Position numbers and translations under genes: made by a program. From Anaerolineae bacterium (GTDB taxonomy: Bacteria; Chloroflexota; Anaerolineae; Aggregatilineales; Phototrophicaceae), in contig JAFLCG010000007.1 of NCBI GenBank assembly GCA_017303635.1, positions 248,001-312,000 of the forward strand: 64,000 nucleotides of DNA, written 5' to 3'. Below the pieces are notes generated by a model. The model saw nothing but the letters and a program-made list of their open reading frames with translations. It searched no databases and had not been told where the DNA came from. Numbering within the stretch: position 1 is the first letter of the stretch; every line of letters starts with the position of its first letter. Positions 1-10,565 of this stretch are shown here, in pieces.

Positions 1-38
1 GCTGCCTGTTTTCTCCTGAATGATGTGAGCCATCCCAT

Positions 39-2288
39 ATGACGTTTTCACTAATTGAGGCTATGCGTACATACAACCTCATCTGGGAGCGTCAGAGTGC
101 ACATTCCGGAGAATCGATGCCTGTTGGTGGGCACAACATTGGTTGTAATGTTTGGGTCGAAAATGATGAACTGTTGCTGTACTTCGCACAATCTGGCGCG
201 TTTGACGAAAACGGCTCAATGCTCAAAGGTGGGCGATTGCGAGTACGAATCACACCGAATCCCTTTGCACTGATGTTTCGCCAGACGCTTGAACTCTATG
301 ACGGATGCATCCATATTGACGGAACATCCGAGCATGGGAACGTGCATATTCGCGTGTGGGTGGAGGTGAAGAATCCGATTATTCATGTGGAATGCACGGC
401 AAGCTTCACAGTTTCATTTTCGGCGATTTACGAGAACTGGCGCACAGAGGACCGTGAGGTCGACAACCAATCGTACGAATTGTTTCAGTGCAAAGAAGTG
501 TGGGGGGATCCCAATAAACCAATCACTTTTCATAAAGATCAAATTGAGGTCATAGGCACTAATAAACTCTTGTTCTATCACCGCAATCTGAACGAGGATC
601 TCTCGTTCGATCGCGAAATGGATACGCAAGGGATGCAGTCGGTCAAATCAGGACTACATAACCCCCAGTATAACCGCACAATGGGCGGATTATTCACCGC
701 TCTAGGGATGCACTTTACGGGGATACATCAGGGGCGTTATGTTGATACGGATTACCTCGGTTATCAATTCCAATCGATCCAGCCAACATACGCACAAAAC
801 CTTCAAGTTACCCTGCATACCGCACAGACTAACACGCTTGAAGAGTGGATAAATGCGGTACTCACTATTGGCAATGCAAAAGTCGACGGTGAAACTCCAG
901 ATATTGAATCCACAGTAGCTTGGTGGCATGACTACTGGGCGCGAAGTTATATCGTGATCAATGGCACTATGCCTGATGAACACGATGCCATGTGGCAGAT
1001 CGGGCGCAATTACCAACTTTTTCGCTATCTGCTCGGTTGCAATTATTACGGTGAATACCCGACTAAATTCAACGGTGGGCTGTTCACCTTTGATCCAATA
1101 TTTGCCGGCAAAAGCCCCTGGTCTGATCAGAAGCTGCACTATACACCGGACTATCGCTTATGGGGCGGGGGATCGCACACCAGCCAGAATCAGCGACTGG
1201 TGTATTGGCCCATGCTTAAGGCCGGTGACTTTGACATGCTGCCGCAGATCTTCAATTTCTTCAATCGCCTTCTAGAAACCGCGAGTGTCCGTGCAAAGTT
1301 CTACTTTAACGTTGACGGTGCAGTCTACCCGGAACAGATTGGCATTTATGGCTTGTGTCCCACCTGTGATCACGGATGGGGCAATACAACCGGCCTGCCA
1401 GTTCCACAAATAAAATACCATTTCTCGACTGCGTTGGAAGTCGGTCTGATGCTGACCGAGTATGCAGCTTACACGGATAAGGATATTGCGGAATACATCG
1501 GCTTCTTGGATGGAATTGTTAAATTCTATGATGGTTTCTATCCCCTGAATGATCCGCATGGCAAGATGATCATCGAACCGGGCAATGCTCTGGAAACATA
1601 TCATCCAGTACGTAATCCAATTGATGCGGTGGCAGGTCTGCAATCCTTATTAGAACGAATGTTGGCGCTGCCGGATCGCTATGGTGTGCCGAATCAGCGA
1701 GCGAACTGGCGGCGCATCCTTGAACGTGTACCACCGATCACCACACGTACGAAAGACGGCAAAGCGATCATTGCGTATGCCGAAAGCACATCGGAGCGTC
1801 ATAACGTCGAAATCCCCGAACTGTATACAGTCTTTCCATTTGGTCAGTACGGCATCGGCAAACCTGATTTACCGCTTGCTGCCGATACGGCACGTTTAGC
1901 AGCTGAAGACGCTGCGCAGCTATCCCACATTAGCTGGCATCAACAAGGGATACAGTACGCAAAACTAGGGATGTTGCCCGAAGCCATCGGCTTTCTGATT
2001 CGGAAAATGGGCAATGCGGATCAACGCGTGCCAGTTTACTGGGGGCCCGGGCATGATTGGACCCCCGATCATAATTGGGGTGGATCGGGCATGATCCAAC
2101 TGCAAGAGATGCTGCTGCAAAGCAATGGCGACACATTCTACATTCTGCCATGTTGGGACAAAGGGGTAGATGTGTCGTTTCGCCTGCATGCACCCGGGAA
2201 CACCGTCATCGAATGCGATCATATGGAGGGGCAAACCCGCCGTCTGAACATTACAAGCAACCTGCCCTACGTCAACATCGAATTTTAG
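39..2288 (+). CDS. DUF5703 / GH95-like glycoside hydrolase
   Basis: Predicted cytoplasmic glycosidase acting on an imported oligosaccharide; the linkage cut cannot be read from sequence. 749 aa. An N-terminal beta-sandwich of DUF5703 type spans about residues 8-290 (YNLIWERQS, MPVGGHNIGCNVWVE), a helical (alpha/alpha)6-type region follows from WWHDYWARS near residue 295 to about 680, and a small C-terminal beta domain carries VSFRLHAPGNTVIE. A paralogue with the same layout lies at 20394-22733. There is no signal peptide. The ATG at 39 is the most upstream start; ATG 63 is an alternative because the conserved family N-terminus begins right after it, and neither has a clear ribosome binding site. 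It is followed after 104 bases by a second hydrolase on the same strand, so the two may be co-transcribed. The family call is firm; substrate is inferred only from neighbours. Confidence 0.8.
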   Translation: MTFSLIEAMRTYNLIWERQSAHSGESMPVGGHNIGCNVWVENDELLLYFAQSGAFDENGSMLKGGRLRVRITPNPFALMFRQTLELYDGCIHIDGTSEHGNVHIRVWVEVKNPIIHVECTASFTVSFSAIYENWRTEDREVDNQSYELFQCKEVWGDPNKPITFHKDQIEVIGTNKLLFYHRNLNEDLSFDREMDTQGMQSVKSGLHNPQYNRTMGGLFTALGMHFTGIHQGRYVDTDYLGYQFQSIQPTYAQNLQVTLHTAQTNTLEEWINAVLTIGNAKVDGETPDIESTVAWWHDYWARSYIVINGTMPDEHDAMWQIGRNYQLFRYLLGCNYYGEYPTKFNGGLFTFDPIFAGKSPWSDQKLHYTPDYRLWGGGSHTSQNQRLVYWPMLKAGDFDMLPQIFNFFNRLLETASVRAKFYFNVDGAVYPEQIGIYGLCPTCDHGWGNTTGLPVPQIKYHFSTALEVGLMLTEYAAYTDKDIAEYIGFLDGIVKFYDGFYPLNDPHGKMIIEPGNALETYHPVRNPIDAVAGLQSLLERMLALPDRYGVPNQRANWRRILERVPPITTRTKDGKAIIAYAESTSERHNVEIPELYTVFPFGQYGIGKPDLPLAADTARLAAEDAAQLSHISWHQQGIQYAKLGMLPEAIGFLIRKMGNADQRVPVYWGPGHDWTPDHNWGGSGMIQLQEMLLQSNGDTFYILPCWDKGVDVSFRLHAPGNTVIECDHMEGQTRRLNITSNLPYVNIEF

Positions 2289-2392
2289 ATATCTGATACT
2301 GTCCAATTACGTGAGTAAAGAATACATCGTATCGCTTACTTACAGGGTACGAATCAAATGGGTTATTTCACACCACAGGTTGACCTCACCTC

Positions 2393-5300
2393 ATGAACAA
2401 TTTACCGATTGGTTATCCACGACGGGATGCCGATTTTGATGTATTACCCGGTTTTCAGAATCCGCCAGCGGGTTATGGCGAAGTAGCGTTTTACTGGTGG
2501 ATGGGTGAACCTCTGACCCGTGAGCGCTTGGCATGGCAACTCGATCAGCTTGCCGGACGGGGCATCAGTGGATTACAAGTCAACTATGCTCATAGTGATC
2601 TCGGCGGCTTGACGTGGGGTCTCAGTTACCCAAGCGAACCACCCTTATTCAGTCGTGAATGGTGGGCACTGTTTGATTGGTTCGTAAAGGAAGCGAATCA
2701 ACGTGGCATTGCGGTCAGTGTGAGTGATTATACGCTTGGGGTGGGCCAGGGTTGGTATCTCGACGAGATTGGCGCGATCTATCCGGACATGCGTGGCAAG
2801 ACGCTGCGATTGACGCTCCATACGATCAAGTCCGGAGAAGCTGCCGACATCGCCTTACCGGAGGGCTGGATCAGCGTGATGGCGTACCCGTCCGAAGGCA
2901 TACAGAGCGAAAACTGCGTCGATCTGCGTCCGTTGGTCAACGAGAAGCACGTGCGCTGGACGCCGCCGTATGCCGGCTGGCAAGTGGCAGTCGTATCGGC
3001 GGAAACGGCGGCACGTTCGCTTGACCCAATGCATCCTTCCAGCGGTAGAGAAACGATCAACCGCTTCTTTGAGCGATTCACCGATCATCATCCGGATCAA
3101 CCGGGACGTGGACTAAATTTCTTCTTTTCTGATGAACTCAATTTCGGTGTATCGGGTAAGTTGTGGACCGCACGCTTTGCCGAGGAATTTCAGCGGCGAA
3201 AAGGGTATGACCTGATCCCGGAAATACCTGCGCTGTGGCTCGATCTCGGTGCGAGAACCGCTAAAGTACGCCTCGATTACAACGATGTAGTAGTCACACT
3301 CTCGGAAGAAGGCTACTTCAAGCCGCTGTACGAATGGCATCAGCGACGCGGCATGATGTTTGGCTGCGATCATGGCGGACGAGGCTTGGCTGTTGATGAG
3401 TTCGGCGATTACTTCCGTACGCAGCGATGGAATCAAGCGCCGGGCTGCGATCAACCGTTCTTGCAAACTGATCTGATCAAGAATAAGGTCGCCGCATCAA
3501 TTTCCCATCTGTATGAGCGTCAGCGTGTGTGGTTGGAAGGTTTTCACTCCAGTGGATGGGGAACCTCGACAGCACAACTCACCCGTGCCACCCTTATCAA
3601 CTATGTGCATGGGCAAAACCTGCTCAGTTTGCATGGGCTCTATTACTCAACGCGTGGTAGTTGGTGGGAATGGGCACCGCCGTGCAATCATTTCAGGATG
3701 CCCTACTGGGCGCATTTCGACACGTATCTGACGGCAATGGAGCGCCTGAGCTATCTAATGAGTCAGGGCGTTCACCGCTGCGATGTGGCAATTGTGTACC
3801 CAGTCGCGGCGGTTGAAGCGGGTTTGGATGGGCAGACAGCGGTTGAAGCGAGCTTTGATTTAGGACGCGCCTTATACACCCAGGGGATCGACTTCGACTT
3901 CATTGACTTTGAGTCGCTCGATCGTGCTGTAATCTACGGAAACGAACTAGCAGTTGCAGGCGAACGATTCCGAGCCTTGATTCTGCCTTCAATGCGCGCT
4001 GTTCGTTACTCGACTCTTGAGAAAGCCGCCGCGTTTCAAAGATCCGGTGGAATCGTGCTGTTTATGGGGATGCTGCCCGAAGCCAGTGACCGCATCGGCG
4101 CGAATGATCCTGAGCTGGATCAACTGGTTCAGGAAGTAACCCACCATCAACCCGCCGCTGTTAGTTCAGCCGACGTAATCACGCGCCTTCGCGCCGCCTT
4201 CCCACCAGATTTCGCAGTCGAAACAGCAACGGAATTGTCAAGTGAGCCGCTTGCCGTCATGCACCGCCGCATTGGGGAACGCGACCTCTACGCAGTCTAT
4301 GGCGTGACACAAGGAACAACTTGTTATTTCCGTACACAAGGACGGATCGAACTGTGGGACATGTGGACGGGCAGAACTCGCCCACTGTACGCTGTGAAAA
4401 CGGATCAACAGGGGACATACGTGCGTATGCCGTTGACAGAACACGAGCTGCAATTAATTGTGTTCGCGCCAGACGACAGCCCGCTGCTGATCGATGTCCC
4501 GGGAGTCGAGCAAATCGAGGTCAGCGAGCAGGGAAACGTGAGCGGGTTGGTCGCACTAGGCGGCACCCATCAAGGGACAATCGAACAAAATGGAATTTCA
4601 CGAATGGTCGCCGGGACAGTTGATCAACCTCCAGATGAGGTGGTATTCGACCGAACATGGCGCTTTGAATTGGTGCCAACGCTCAACAATCACTGGGGCG
4701 ACTTTCACCTGCCTGCAACTGATCGGCTGATGGGTGCGGAGATTCGGCGCTCCCGCTACCAGTTCGATCCACTGCATATTGGTAAAGCATCAGATTGGTC
4801 ACAGGCTGATTTCGATGATGCTGCATGGGCAGAAACTACGATGGGCTTTGGGCGGCAATTCTGGAAGCTGGGTCCTCTGCCCGACGACGATATGACGGTT
4901 CTCGAAACCGCACTACGCGAACTTAGGTCCATTGATCCCCATAAGCCCATTGAATGGAAGGAGCAGCGCTATAGCTGGCAGCCCTACGAGTTTTCCTGGC
5001 GCGACGGGATCGAAGATGACCCCGGTCATCAAGGCTATCATGGCTTGAAGGGGGAAGTTCACGATGACACGATTGCTTTAGGGCGCGGCGAACAAACTCA
5101 TACCGCGATTGTTCGGGTGCCGGAAGCAGGCGGCACACGTTACTTCCTCTGGACAACGGTCGACGTCAAGCAACCTTGCACAGCGAAAGTGTTGTGCGGC
5201 GGGTTACTGCCAAGTCGGCTGTGGATCGATGGTGGGCCGCTGGCGCTTGATGCCGAAAACGTCGCATTGTCCAGCGGAAAGCATTCGTTTCTGCTTCGTT

Positions 5301-6073
5301 ACGACGAGGTAGGGCGCGGGTATTGCTTCCTGGCGGACCAGTCGTTCCAGCGCCCGCCGCTCGACCCGCACAAAGCTACTCTGCGGTGGCACAATGCCCC
5401 CGGTATTTTGCCGTTCGATGCCCAACCTGACCATGCTGCTCCGCTTGGCTGGTATCGCTTTACAAGTTCCCCCGGCTTGCGTTCTCTGGCATTTCGTGCT
5501 TACGGCAAGGCGCGCGTGTGGATTGCTGGGCAGGAATACACGCTGGAAACTAACCTGATCGACGGGGACCTAATGGGTTACCGTGCAACGCTTCCCGCTG
5601 CAATTCAACACCCGGCAAACGTAACGATTTGCCTGGAACATCTGGGCGGGCGCTATGATGGCGCTGCGATCCCCGATCCGATTGAATTGGAGTGTGAGGA
5701 GGGACTGCTGGCATGTGGAGACTGGTCACAAGTGGAAGGACTGCACACCTATTCCGGTGGGGCGTGGTATCGGCAGGACATCGCATTAACTGAAGTTCAG
5801 GCGGCGTGTGATGCAGTTCTCGATCTGGGTGACGTGATCTCATCGGCGCAGGTGCGGATTAACGGTATAACGATTGGTACGCGCATTGCCCCGCCGTGGA
5901 CATTTGATGTCTCCGGTGTGCTGCGCGCAGGAATCAATCGGGTGGAAGTGTGCGTGTATAACACACTTGCGAATCATTATCAGACCATCCCGACACGTTT
6001 TCGTGGCTCCCCTGAAAGTGGTTTACTCGGCGATGTGCATATAAGGTTCTACAGCCGAATTAATCTGGAGTAA
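2393..6073 (+). CDS. GH106-like alpha-L-rhamnosidase family protein
   Basis: Large (1226 aa) glycosidase predicted to release L-rhamnose or a related sugar. The N-terminal half has the look of the GH106 (alpha/beta)8 catalytic domain: PPAGYGEVAFYWWMGEPLT near residue 25, RGISGLQVNYAH near 60, and FFFSDELNFG with E248 as a candidate catalytic carboxylate. Residues about 760-1000 hold an inserted beta-rich region, and the last 150 residues form a galactose-binding-like sandwich (GGAWYRQDIALTE, APPWTFDVSGVL, NTLANHYQT) typical of this family's C-terminus. No signal peptide, so it should work inside the cell on imported substrate. Position beside a DUF5703 hydrolase and a GH78 enzyme supports a rhamnoside-degrading locus. 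The family level is well supported; the precise bond is inference. Confidence 0.78.
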   Translation: MNNLPIGYPRRDADFDVLPGFQNPPAGYGEVAFYWWMGEPLTRERLAWQLDQLAGRGISGLQVNYAHSDLGGLTWGLSYPSEPPLFSREWWALFDWFVKEANQRGIAVSVSDYTLGVGQGWYLDEIGAIYPDMRGKTLRLTLHTIKSGEAADIALPEGWISVMAYPSEGIQSENCVDLRPLVNEKHVRWTPPYAGWQVAVVSAETAARSLDPMHPSSGRETINRFFERFTDHHPDQPGRGLNFFFSDELNFGVSGKLWTARFAEEFQRRKGYDLIPEIPALWLDLGARTAKVRLDYNDVVVTLSEEGYFKPLYEWHQRRGMMFGCDHGGRGLAVDEFGDYFRTQRWNQAPGCDQPFLQTDLIKNKVAASISHLYERQRVWLEGFHSSGWGTSTAQLTRATLINYVHGQNLLSLHGLYYSTRGSWWEWAPPCNHFRMPYWAHFDTYLTAMERLSYLMSQGVHRCDVAIVYPVAAVEAGLDGQTAVEASFDLGRALYTQGIDFDFIDFESLDRAVIYGNELAVAGERFRALILPSMRAVRYSTLEKAAAFQRSGGIVLFMGMLPEASDRIGANDPELDQLVQEVTHHQPAAVSSADVITRLRAAFPPDFAVETATELSSEPLAVMHRRIGERDLYAVYGVTQGTTCYFRTQGRIELWDMWTGRTRPLYAVKTDQQGTYVRMPLTEHELQLIVFAPDDSPLLIDVPGVEQIEVSEQGNVSGLVALGGTHQGTIEQNGISRMVAGTVDQPPDEVVFDRTWRFELVPTLNNHWGDFHLPATDRLMGAEIRRSRYQFDPLHIGKASDWSQADFDDAAWAETTMGFGRQFWKLGPLPDDDMTVLETALRELRSIDPHKPIEWKEQRYSWQPYEFSWRDGIEDDPGHQGYHGLKGEVHDDTIALGRGEQTHTAIVRVPEAGGTRYFLWTTVDVKQPCTAKVLCGGLLPSRLWIDGGPLALDAENVALSSGKHSFLLRYDEVGRGYCFLADQSFQRPPLDPHKATLRWHNAPGILPFDAQPDHAAPLGWYRFTSSPGLRSLAFRAYGKARVWIAGQEYTLETNLIDGDLMGYRATLPAAIQHPANVTICLEHLGGRYDGAAIPDPIELECEEGLLACGDWSQVEGLHTYSGGAWYRQDIALTEVQAACDAVLDLGDVISSAQVRINGITIGTRIAPPWTFDVSGVLRAGINRVEVCVYNTLANHYQTIPTRFRGSPESGLLGDVHIRFYSRINLE

Positions 6074-6557
6074 TGCACCTCGAACGTTTTTAGTGGGTTG
6101 ATCTCATGCCAAAAGTCTATTGGGCAGGCTGATCTAGTGATCAGCCACAACATTGAACTGATTCGTCGGTTATGTAGGGATCGCTATCAGTGCTGACATG
6201 GTTCCAACCTAACACCGCATAATGGGTGGCTAACGAGTGCCCCCGCGACTATCACATTGGTACCATGTCGCCCAGTATTACGCGCTACTATGGCGCGAAA
6301 TCAGCGAATGCTTCGTAAGCGTTTGTCGATATATGTTCGCTAGACACCCGTCAGCCATGACCTACTGAAGCGCGTATCCCCAAAACCCATTTGAATAAAC
6401 CTCATGAAAGTGTATATCGGCTGTGCTCAATTTGGATGAGCAAAACTGACCAGGTATGTATTAGATTCCGAACAACTTGGACAAAACCGACTTGACTGCA
6501 TACAATCCAACGTTGAAAAAGCACGGTAAAAGTTGTTTTGTGAACTAGAAGAGCAAA
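6074..6557. other. intergenic region upstream of the hybrid sensor
   Basis: About 480 bases with no credible gene. A perfect 8-bp hairpin with a 4-base loop (GGCTGATC/GATCAGCC) occupies 6127-6146, about 55 bases after the hydrolase stop; it lacks a T-run, so it is a weak terminator candidate at best. The rest shows no repeat or recognisable site. The regulator promoter should lie in its right half. Confidence 0.5.
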
Positions 6558-9500
6558 ATGCGCCAATTTGCGGCAACGGAACGTCGTACAATCGCCTTTT
6601 TAACACGGTCACTGGCGGAAGGCACTCCGATTACAGCCTGGGGCGAGATGGTGGATTTCGCGCAAGAACGCGATGTCAACCTACTGCTTATTGTCGGGCG
6701 AATGTTGCAATCAGCCAATGTTGCACCGTCTCCTAACACACTTTATCAGCTTGTGTCTCCGAATTCGACCGATGGGGTGATTATATCCGGTGGCTTGGGG
6801 CATTATGTAGGTGTGCAAAGTTTCCAGGATTTTTGCGAGCCGTTTGCGCCGCTCCCCGTAGTCTGCACAGATACGCTCTTGGACAAGTATCCCGGCGTGA
6901 CAACAGATTTCTACGGCGGAATGCGAAAGCTGATGCAGCATCTCATCCACGATCACGGGTATCGTCGGATCGCCTTTATCTGCGGATCACTAAATTCGGC
7001 ACCTGGTGAAGATCGGTACCGTGCTTATACCGACAGTCTGTCGGAAGCCGGCTTGCCATTTGACCAACTTCTTGTGGCTCCCGGTGACTTCTTTGCCCCA
7101 TCAGGTGAGAATGCTATCCGTTTGCTGGTTAATGAGCGTCGTGTTCAATTTGATGCGTTGGTCGCCGCTAACGATGATATGGCGATTGATGCAATGCAGG
7201 CGCTTCAATCGCACGGCTTCCGGGTGCCTGATGATATTGCAGTTGCTGGCTTTGATGATCTCGTGATTGCCCGCTCGATGGTTCCCCCTTTGACTACGGT
7301 ACATCTATCGGCGGGTGATGAAACACGCAGCGCGGCGGAAGTACTGTTGGCCATACTGGATGGCGAACCCGTTCAGCACCGCGTGCATATTCCTTCCCAA
7401 TTGATCATTCGCCAATCGTGTGGATGCAAGTCCGCTGCCCTCGCTGCTTTTGAAACGCCTAGTCGAAGCGTTGCCACTTCGAGCCAATCGACACTTGAAG
7501 AAAGTAGTACGTCGATTACAGCTCACCTTGTCAGATCGTGCAACGATACGCTGTCACCGGCAGAGAATTCCATGCTCGGCAAGTGGCATGATGTCTTCGT
7601 CAACGATTTGCAGGGCAATACAGGTCAATTCAAGAGTTTCTTGACTGAATTCGCCGCCCTCCCACGGACTTCACGCATCAGCCACACAATTTGGCAGTCA
7701 ATTATTTCCGTACATCGCCGACATGTTCTTCCATTGGTGACCGATCCGAATGAGTTACAACGGGCGGAAAACCTCTGGCAATATGCGCGGGTATTTCTTG
7801 CAGAGTCGGCTCTTAATATTGAGGCGCAGTGGGAATTTCGACAAGTTCAACTTGACGCAGTACTGCGTTCCGTCGGTGAAAATCTCATTACAACCTTTGA
7901 TCTCAAGGGTTTGGGTGAAACTATAGCGCGCGACTTTACAAAATTGGGAATTACGGCTTGTTATGTAGCGGTCTATGCTCAAAGTCCCGCCGTGCCCAAC
8001 GGTATTCCCGAGCACACACGCTTGATCCTCGCCTATAACGAAAATGGAATGATCGCTCTTCCCCCAGAGGGATGTGTATTTACTACAGGTGATATTCTGC
8101 CACCGGAATATTTCCCGACCCGATGTGTCCGCTCGACCTTGGCAGTGCTGCCGCTCCAGTTTCGTGATGAGCATTTCGGTTATGTCGTATTCAAGATTGG
8201 ACCGCTGAATGGATTCATTTATGAAACGTTGAGTCTCCATCTGAGCAGTGCGGTCAAAGGAGCGCTGCTCGTTGAACAGATGAAAGATCTGTACAACGAA
8301 GCGCTGCTTGCCAAAACCTCTGCGGAGCAAGCCAACCGGCTCAAAACGCAGCTTCTTGCCAACGTTAGCCATGAACTGCGAACACCCATTAACGTGATCC
8401 TCAGCTACAGTCGGTTTGCACTGGATCAGCGACACGATAGTGAAGTTACCCCGGAGTTGCGCGCAGACATTGAGCATATTCATGACTCCGGTCAGCACCT
8501 GATCCGGTTGATCAACGATTTGCTTGATCTGTCGCGGGCCGATATTGGTGAGCTTGACTTGTACCCAGAAACAATTGCTCCGCGTCAGTTCCTTGAACAA
8601 ACCTTTAGAACCATGTTGGACAGCAGTGCTTCCGCCCCTGGAGTTACATGGAAGTTGGAACTGCCACCGCGCTTACCAGTTATTCAAGCAGATCCAACGC
8701 GGCTGCGGCAGATCATTTTCAATTTATTGAGTAATGCTAGTAAGTTCACCGATGAAGGTGAAATTGTGCTCGGTGCAGAGGTTGTACCACCGCACTTTCA
8801 TATCTGGGTTAGAGACACCGGCTACGGCATTCCAATTGACCAACAGGAGCGCATCTTTGAGCCATTCTTCTCAGAAAGTCAAGTCAACCATCGTCCCGAG
8901 GGAATCGGGCTTGGTTTGACAATTACCCGCCGCCTGATCGCATTACATGGCGGGTCATTGCTGCTGGAAAGCCAACCGGGCAATGGAAGCATTTTTCATA
9001 TATATCTTCCATTGCCCAACTTGAGTGGGCGCGTCAATGAAGTTGCTACACCGCAAGGCAATCAGAAACAACGCTCGGTTCTGCTCATTTCCGCGTTGGG
9101 CTCGCCGCCGCTCGACTTTGTCAATCTCGCGCGCAAATCGAACGCAGAAACAGTCATTGTCTCATCCATTGAAGCCCTGAACCGTGCAATCATCGATGCA
9201 CAACCGATTGTTCTGGCATGGGATATGGATCATGCACGTCCGGGAGACTGGCTTATCATTCAACATGCACGCAATCATGCCCGATTATGCCAGATTCCCT
9301 TCATACTGTACCGTGATCGACGGATAGAAGGTGATGTGGGGAGCGCCGAGTTGACAAATGTACTGCTCAAGCCGCTAAGTATGCAGAACCTGGCCGATTT
9401 GATTCAATCATTGGCCCCCTTGCCTGCGGGTGAGCCAATTTTGGTCGTTGATGATGATGCCCAAGCGCGTGAGATTTATCTACGTTTGTTGTCGGAAAGG

Positions 9501-10190
9501 TTTGCCGGCTATCCGGTGGTCATGGCGGAAAACGGCGAAGTCGCCCTGGAATTGTTGAAAACAGTGACTCCTAGCCTGATCCTCCTCGATTTATCCATGC
9601 CGAAAGTAGATGGATTCAGGGTCCTTGAAGAGGTCCGCAGCAGCCCGCGTATGGCCTCCACACCTATTGTGGTGTTAACTGGAAGGCTGCTGTCTTTTGA
9701 AGATATCAAACGCCTGGATTATGGTAATGTGGTACTCCAGTTCAAAAACATCCATTCCGATGAGGAACTGGTGTTGAGTATTCAACAGGTATTCGATGGC
9801 GAGACTTCTGTACCCCAACACTCCAGTCAATTGGTCAAGCAGGCGTTAGCATATATTCAGCAGAATTTTGCGTATACCCTGTCTCGTGCGGAAATCGCCA
9901 GCGCAGTAGGCGTGAGTGAGGATTACCTGAGTCGCATTTTTGGCAGAGAAATGGGTATCCCACCGTGGGAATATCTGAATCGCTACCGCATTCTGCAAGC
10001 CAAACATCTGCTCGTGCAGTCAAACATGAACATCACGCGCATTGCAAGTGAAGTCGGTTTTGAAGACCCGGCTTACTTCAGCCGTGTGTTCCAGAAAATC
10101 GCTGGATCCTCACCCCGTGACTACCGGTTGTTGCAACGCTCGTTGCGGCCACCACAATCCAAGACCAGGTCACTGACATCATCCCTTTAG
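6558..10190 (+). CDS. cytosolic LacI-type sensor / hybrid histidine kinase / AraC regulator
   Basis: A 1210-aa one-protein phosphorelay predicted to sense a sugar and control the locus. Order: periplasmic-binding-protein-like LacI ligand domain (about 10-290, ending IIRQSCGCKS), helical linker (300-430), GAF-like region (430-570), HisKA with phospho-acceptor H605 in LLANVSHELRTP, HATPase (about 690-815; NLLSNASKF, GIGLGLTITRR), a degenerate receiver (about 840-955), a true receiver (VVDDDAQ near 965; phospho-acceptor D1011 in LILLDLSMPK), and two AraC HTH motifs (1095-1190). There is no LacI DNA-binding helix, signal peptide or membrane segment, so sensing should be cytoplasmic, unlike the membrane-spanning HTCS regulators of Bacteroidetes. 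Lying between two rhamnosidase genes, it is the obvious activator candidate for the locus. Confidence 0.88.
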   Translation: MRQFAATERRTIAFLTRSLAEGTPITAWGEMVDFAQERDVNLLLIVGRMLQSANVAPSPNTLYQLVSPNSTDGVIISGGLGHYVGVQSFQDFCEPFAPLPVVCTDTLLDKYPGVTTDFYGGMRKLMQHLIHDHGYRRIAFICGSLNSAPGEDRYRAYTDSLSEAGLPFDQLLVAPGDFFAPSGENAIRLLVNERRVQFDALVAANDDMAIDAMQALQSHGFRVPDDIAVAGFDDLVIARSMVPPLTTVHLSAGDETRSAAEVLLAILDGEPVQHRVHIPSQLIIRQSCGCKSAALAAFETPSRSVATSSQSTLEESSTSITAHLVRSCNDTLSPAENSMLGKWHDVFVNDLQGNTGQFKSFLTEFAALPRTSRISHTIWQSIISVHRRHVLPLVTDPNELQRAENLWQYARVFLAESALNIEAQWEFRQVQLDAVLRSVGENLITTFDLKGLGETIARDFTKLGITACYVAVYAQSPAVPNGIPEHTRLILAYNENGMIALPPEGCVFTTGDILPPEYFPTRCVRSTLAVLPLQFRDEHFGYVVFKIGPLNGFIYETLSLHLSSAVKGALLVEQMKDLYNEALLAKTSAEQANRLKTQLLANVSHELRTPINVILSYSRFALDQRHDSEVTPELRADIEHIHDSGQHLIRLINDLLDLSRADIGELDLYPETIAPRQFLEQTFRTMLDSSASAPGVTWKLELPPRLPVIQADPTRLRQIIFNLLSNASKFTDEGEIVLGAEVVPPHFHIWVRDTGYGIPIDQQERIFEPFFSESQVNHRPEGIGLGLTITRRLIALHGGSLLLESQPGNGSIFHIYLPLPNLSGRVNEVATPQGNQKQRSVLLISALGSPPLDFVNLARKSNAETVIVSSIEALNRAIIDAQPIVLAWDMDHARPGDWLIIQHARNHARLCQIPFILYRDRRIEGDVGSAELTNVLLKPLSMQNLADLIQSLAPLPAGEPILVVDDDAQAREIYLRLLSERFAGYPVVMAENGEVALELLKTVTPSLILLDLSMPKVDGFRVLEEVRSSPRMASTPIVVLTGRLLSFEDIKRLDYGNVVLQFKNIHSDEELVLSIQQVFDGETSVPQHSSQLVKQALAYIQQNFAYTLSRAEIASAVGVSEDYLSRIFGREMGIPPWEYLNRYRILQAKHLLVQSNMNITRIASEVGFEDPAYFSRVFQKIAGSSPRDYRLLQRSLRPPQSKTRSLTSSL

Positions 10191-10565
10191 ACGCTGATAG
10201 GAGTAGAATGACATGGGTGGCCAATCGCTCGCCACTCCAGTCGAAATTATGTGCAGCCTCTCCTTGACATCCAGCTCCACCGTAGTCGCACTTCAGAGTA
10301 AGTTTCCAAAACCTGCCGCTGCAATTAACCTATGAATCCTGATGGGTTGATCCATCGGATACCAGATGGCAATTTGAATGATGTATACCACGTTTATCGA
10401 CAATGGTTCTTTGTGTAGGAAGTTTGTCCTGAGAAGGAATGAGGGAGGATAACGCAAATATCCAAGTATCACTGCGGAAATTTCCTTTAATCAAGTGATA
10501 CAGTGGCGTAAAGTCGAAGTAATGAGTTGATTCTTATTTCTACAAGCCCAGGCAGCAGGCAAAAC
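10191..10565. other. intergenic region before the GH78 gene
   Basis: About 375 bases with no gene and no strong hairpin or repeat visible. It must hold the promoter of the downstream rhamnosidase if that gene is not read through from the regulator. An AraC-type operator might be expected, but no convincing pair of direct repeats was recognised. Confidence 0.4.

Noticed and set aside
7755..8600. 281-codon open frame on the minus strand inside the hybrid sensor gene
   Set aside because: The plus-strand frame there encodes unmistakable linker, GAF-like and HisKA sequence; the antisense translation has no family features or ribosome binding site.
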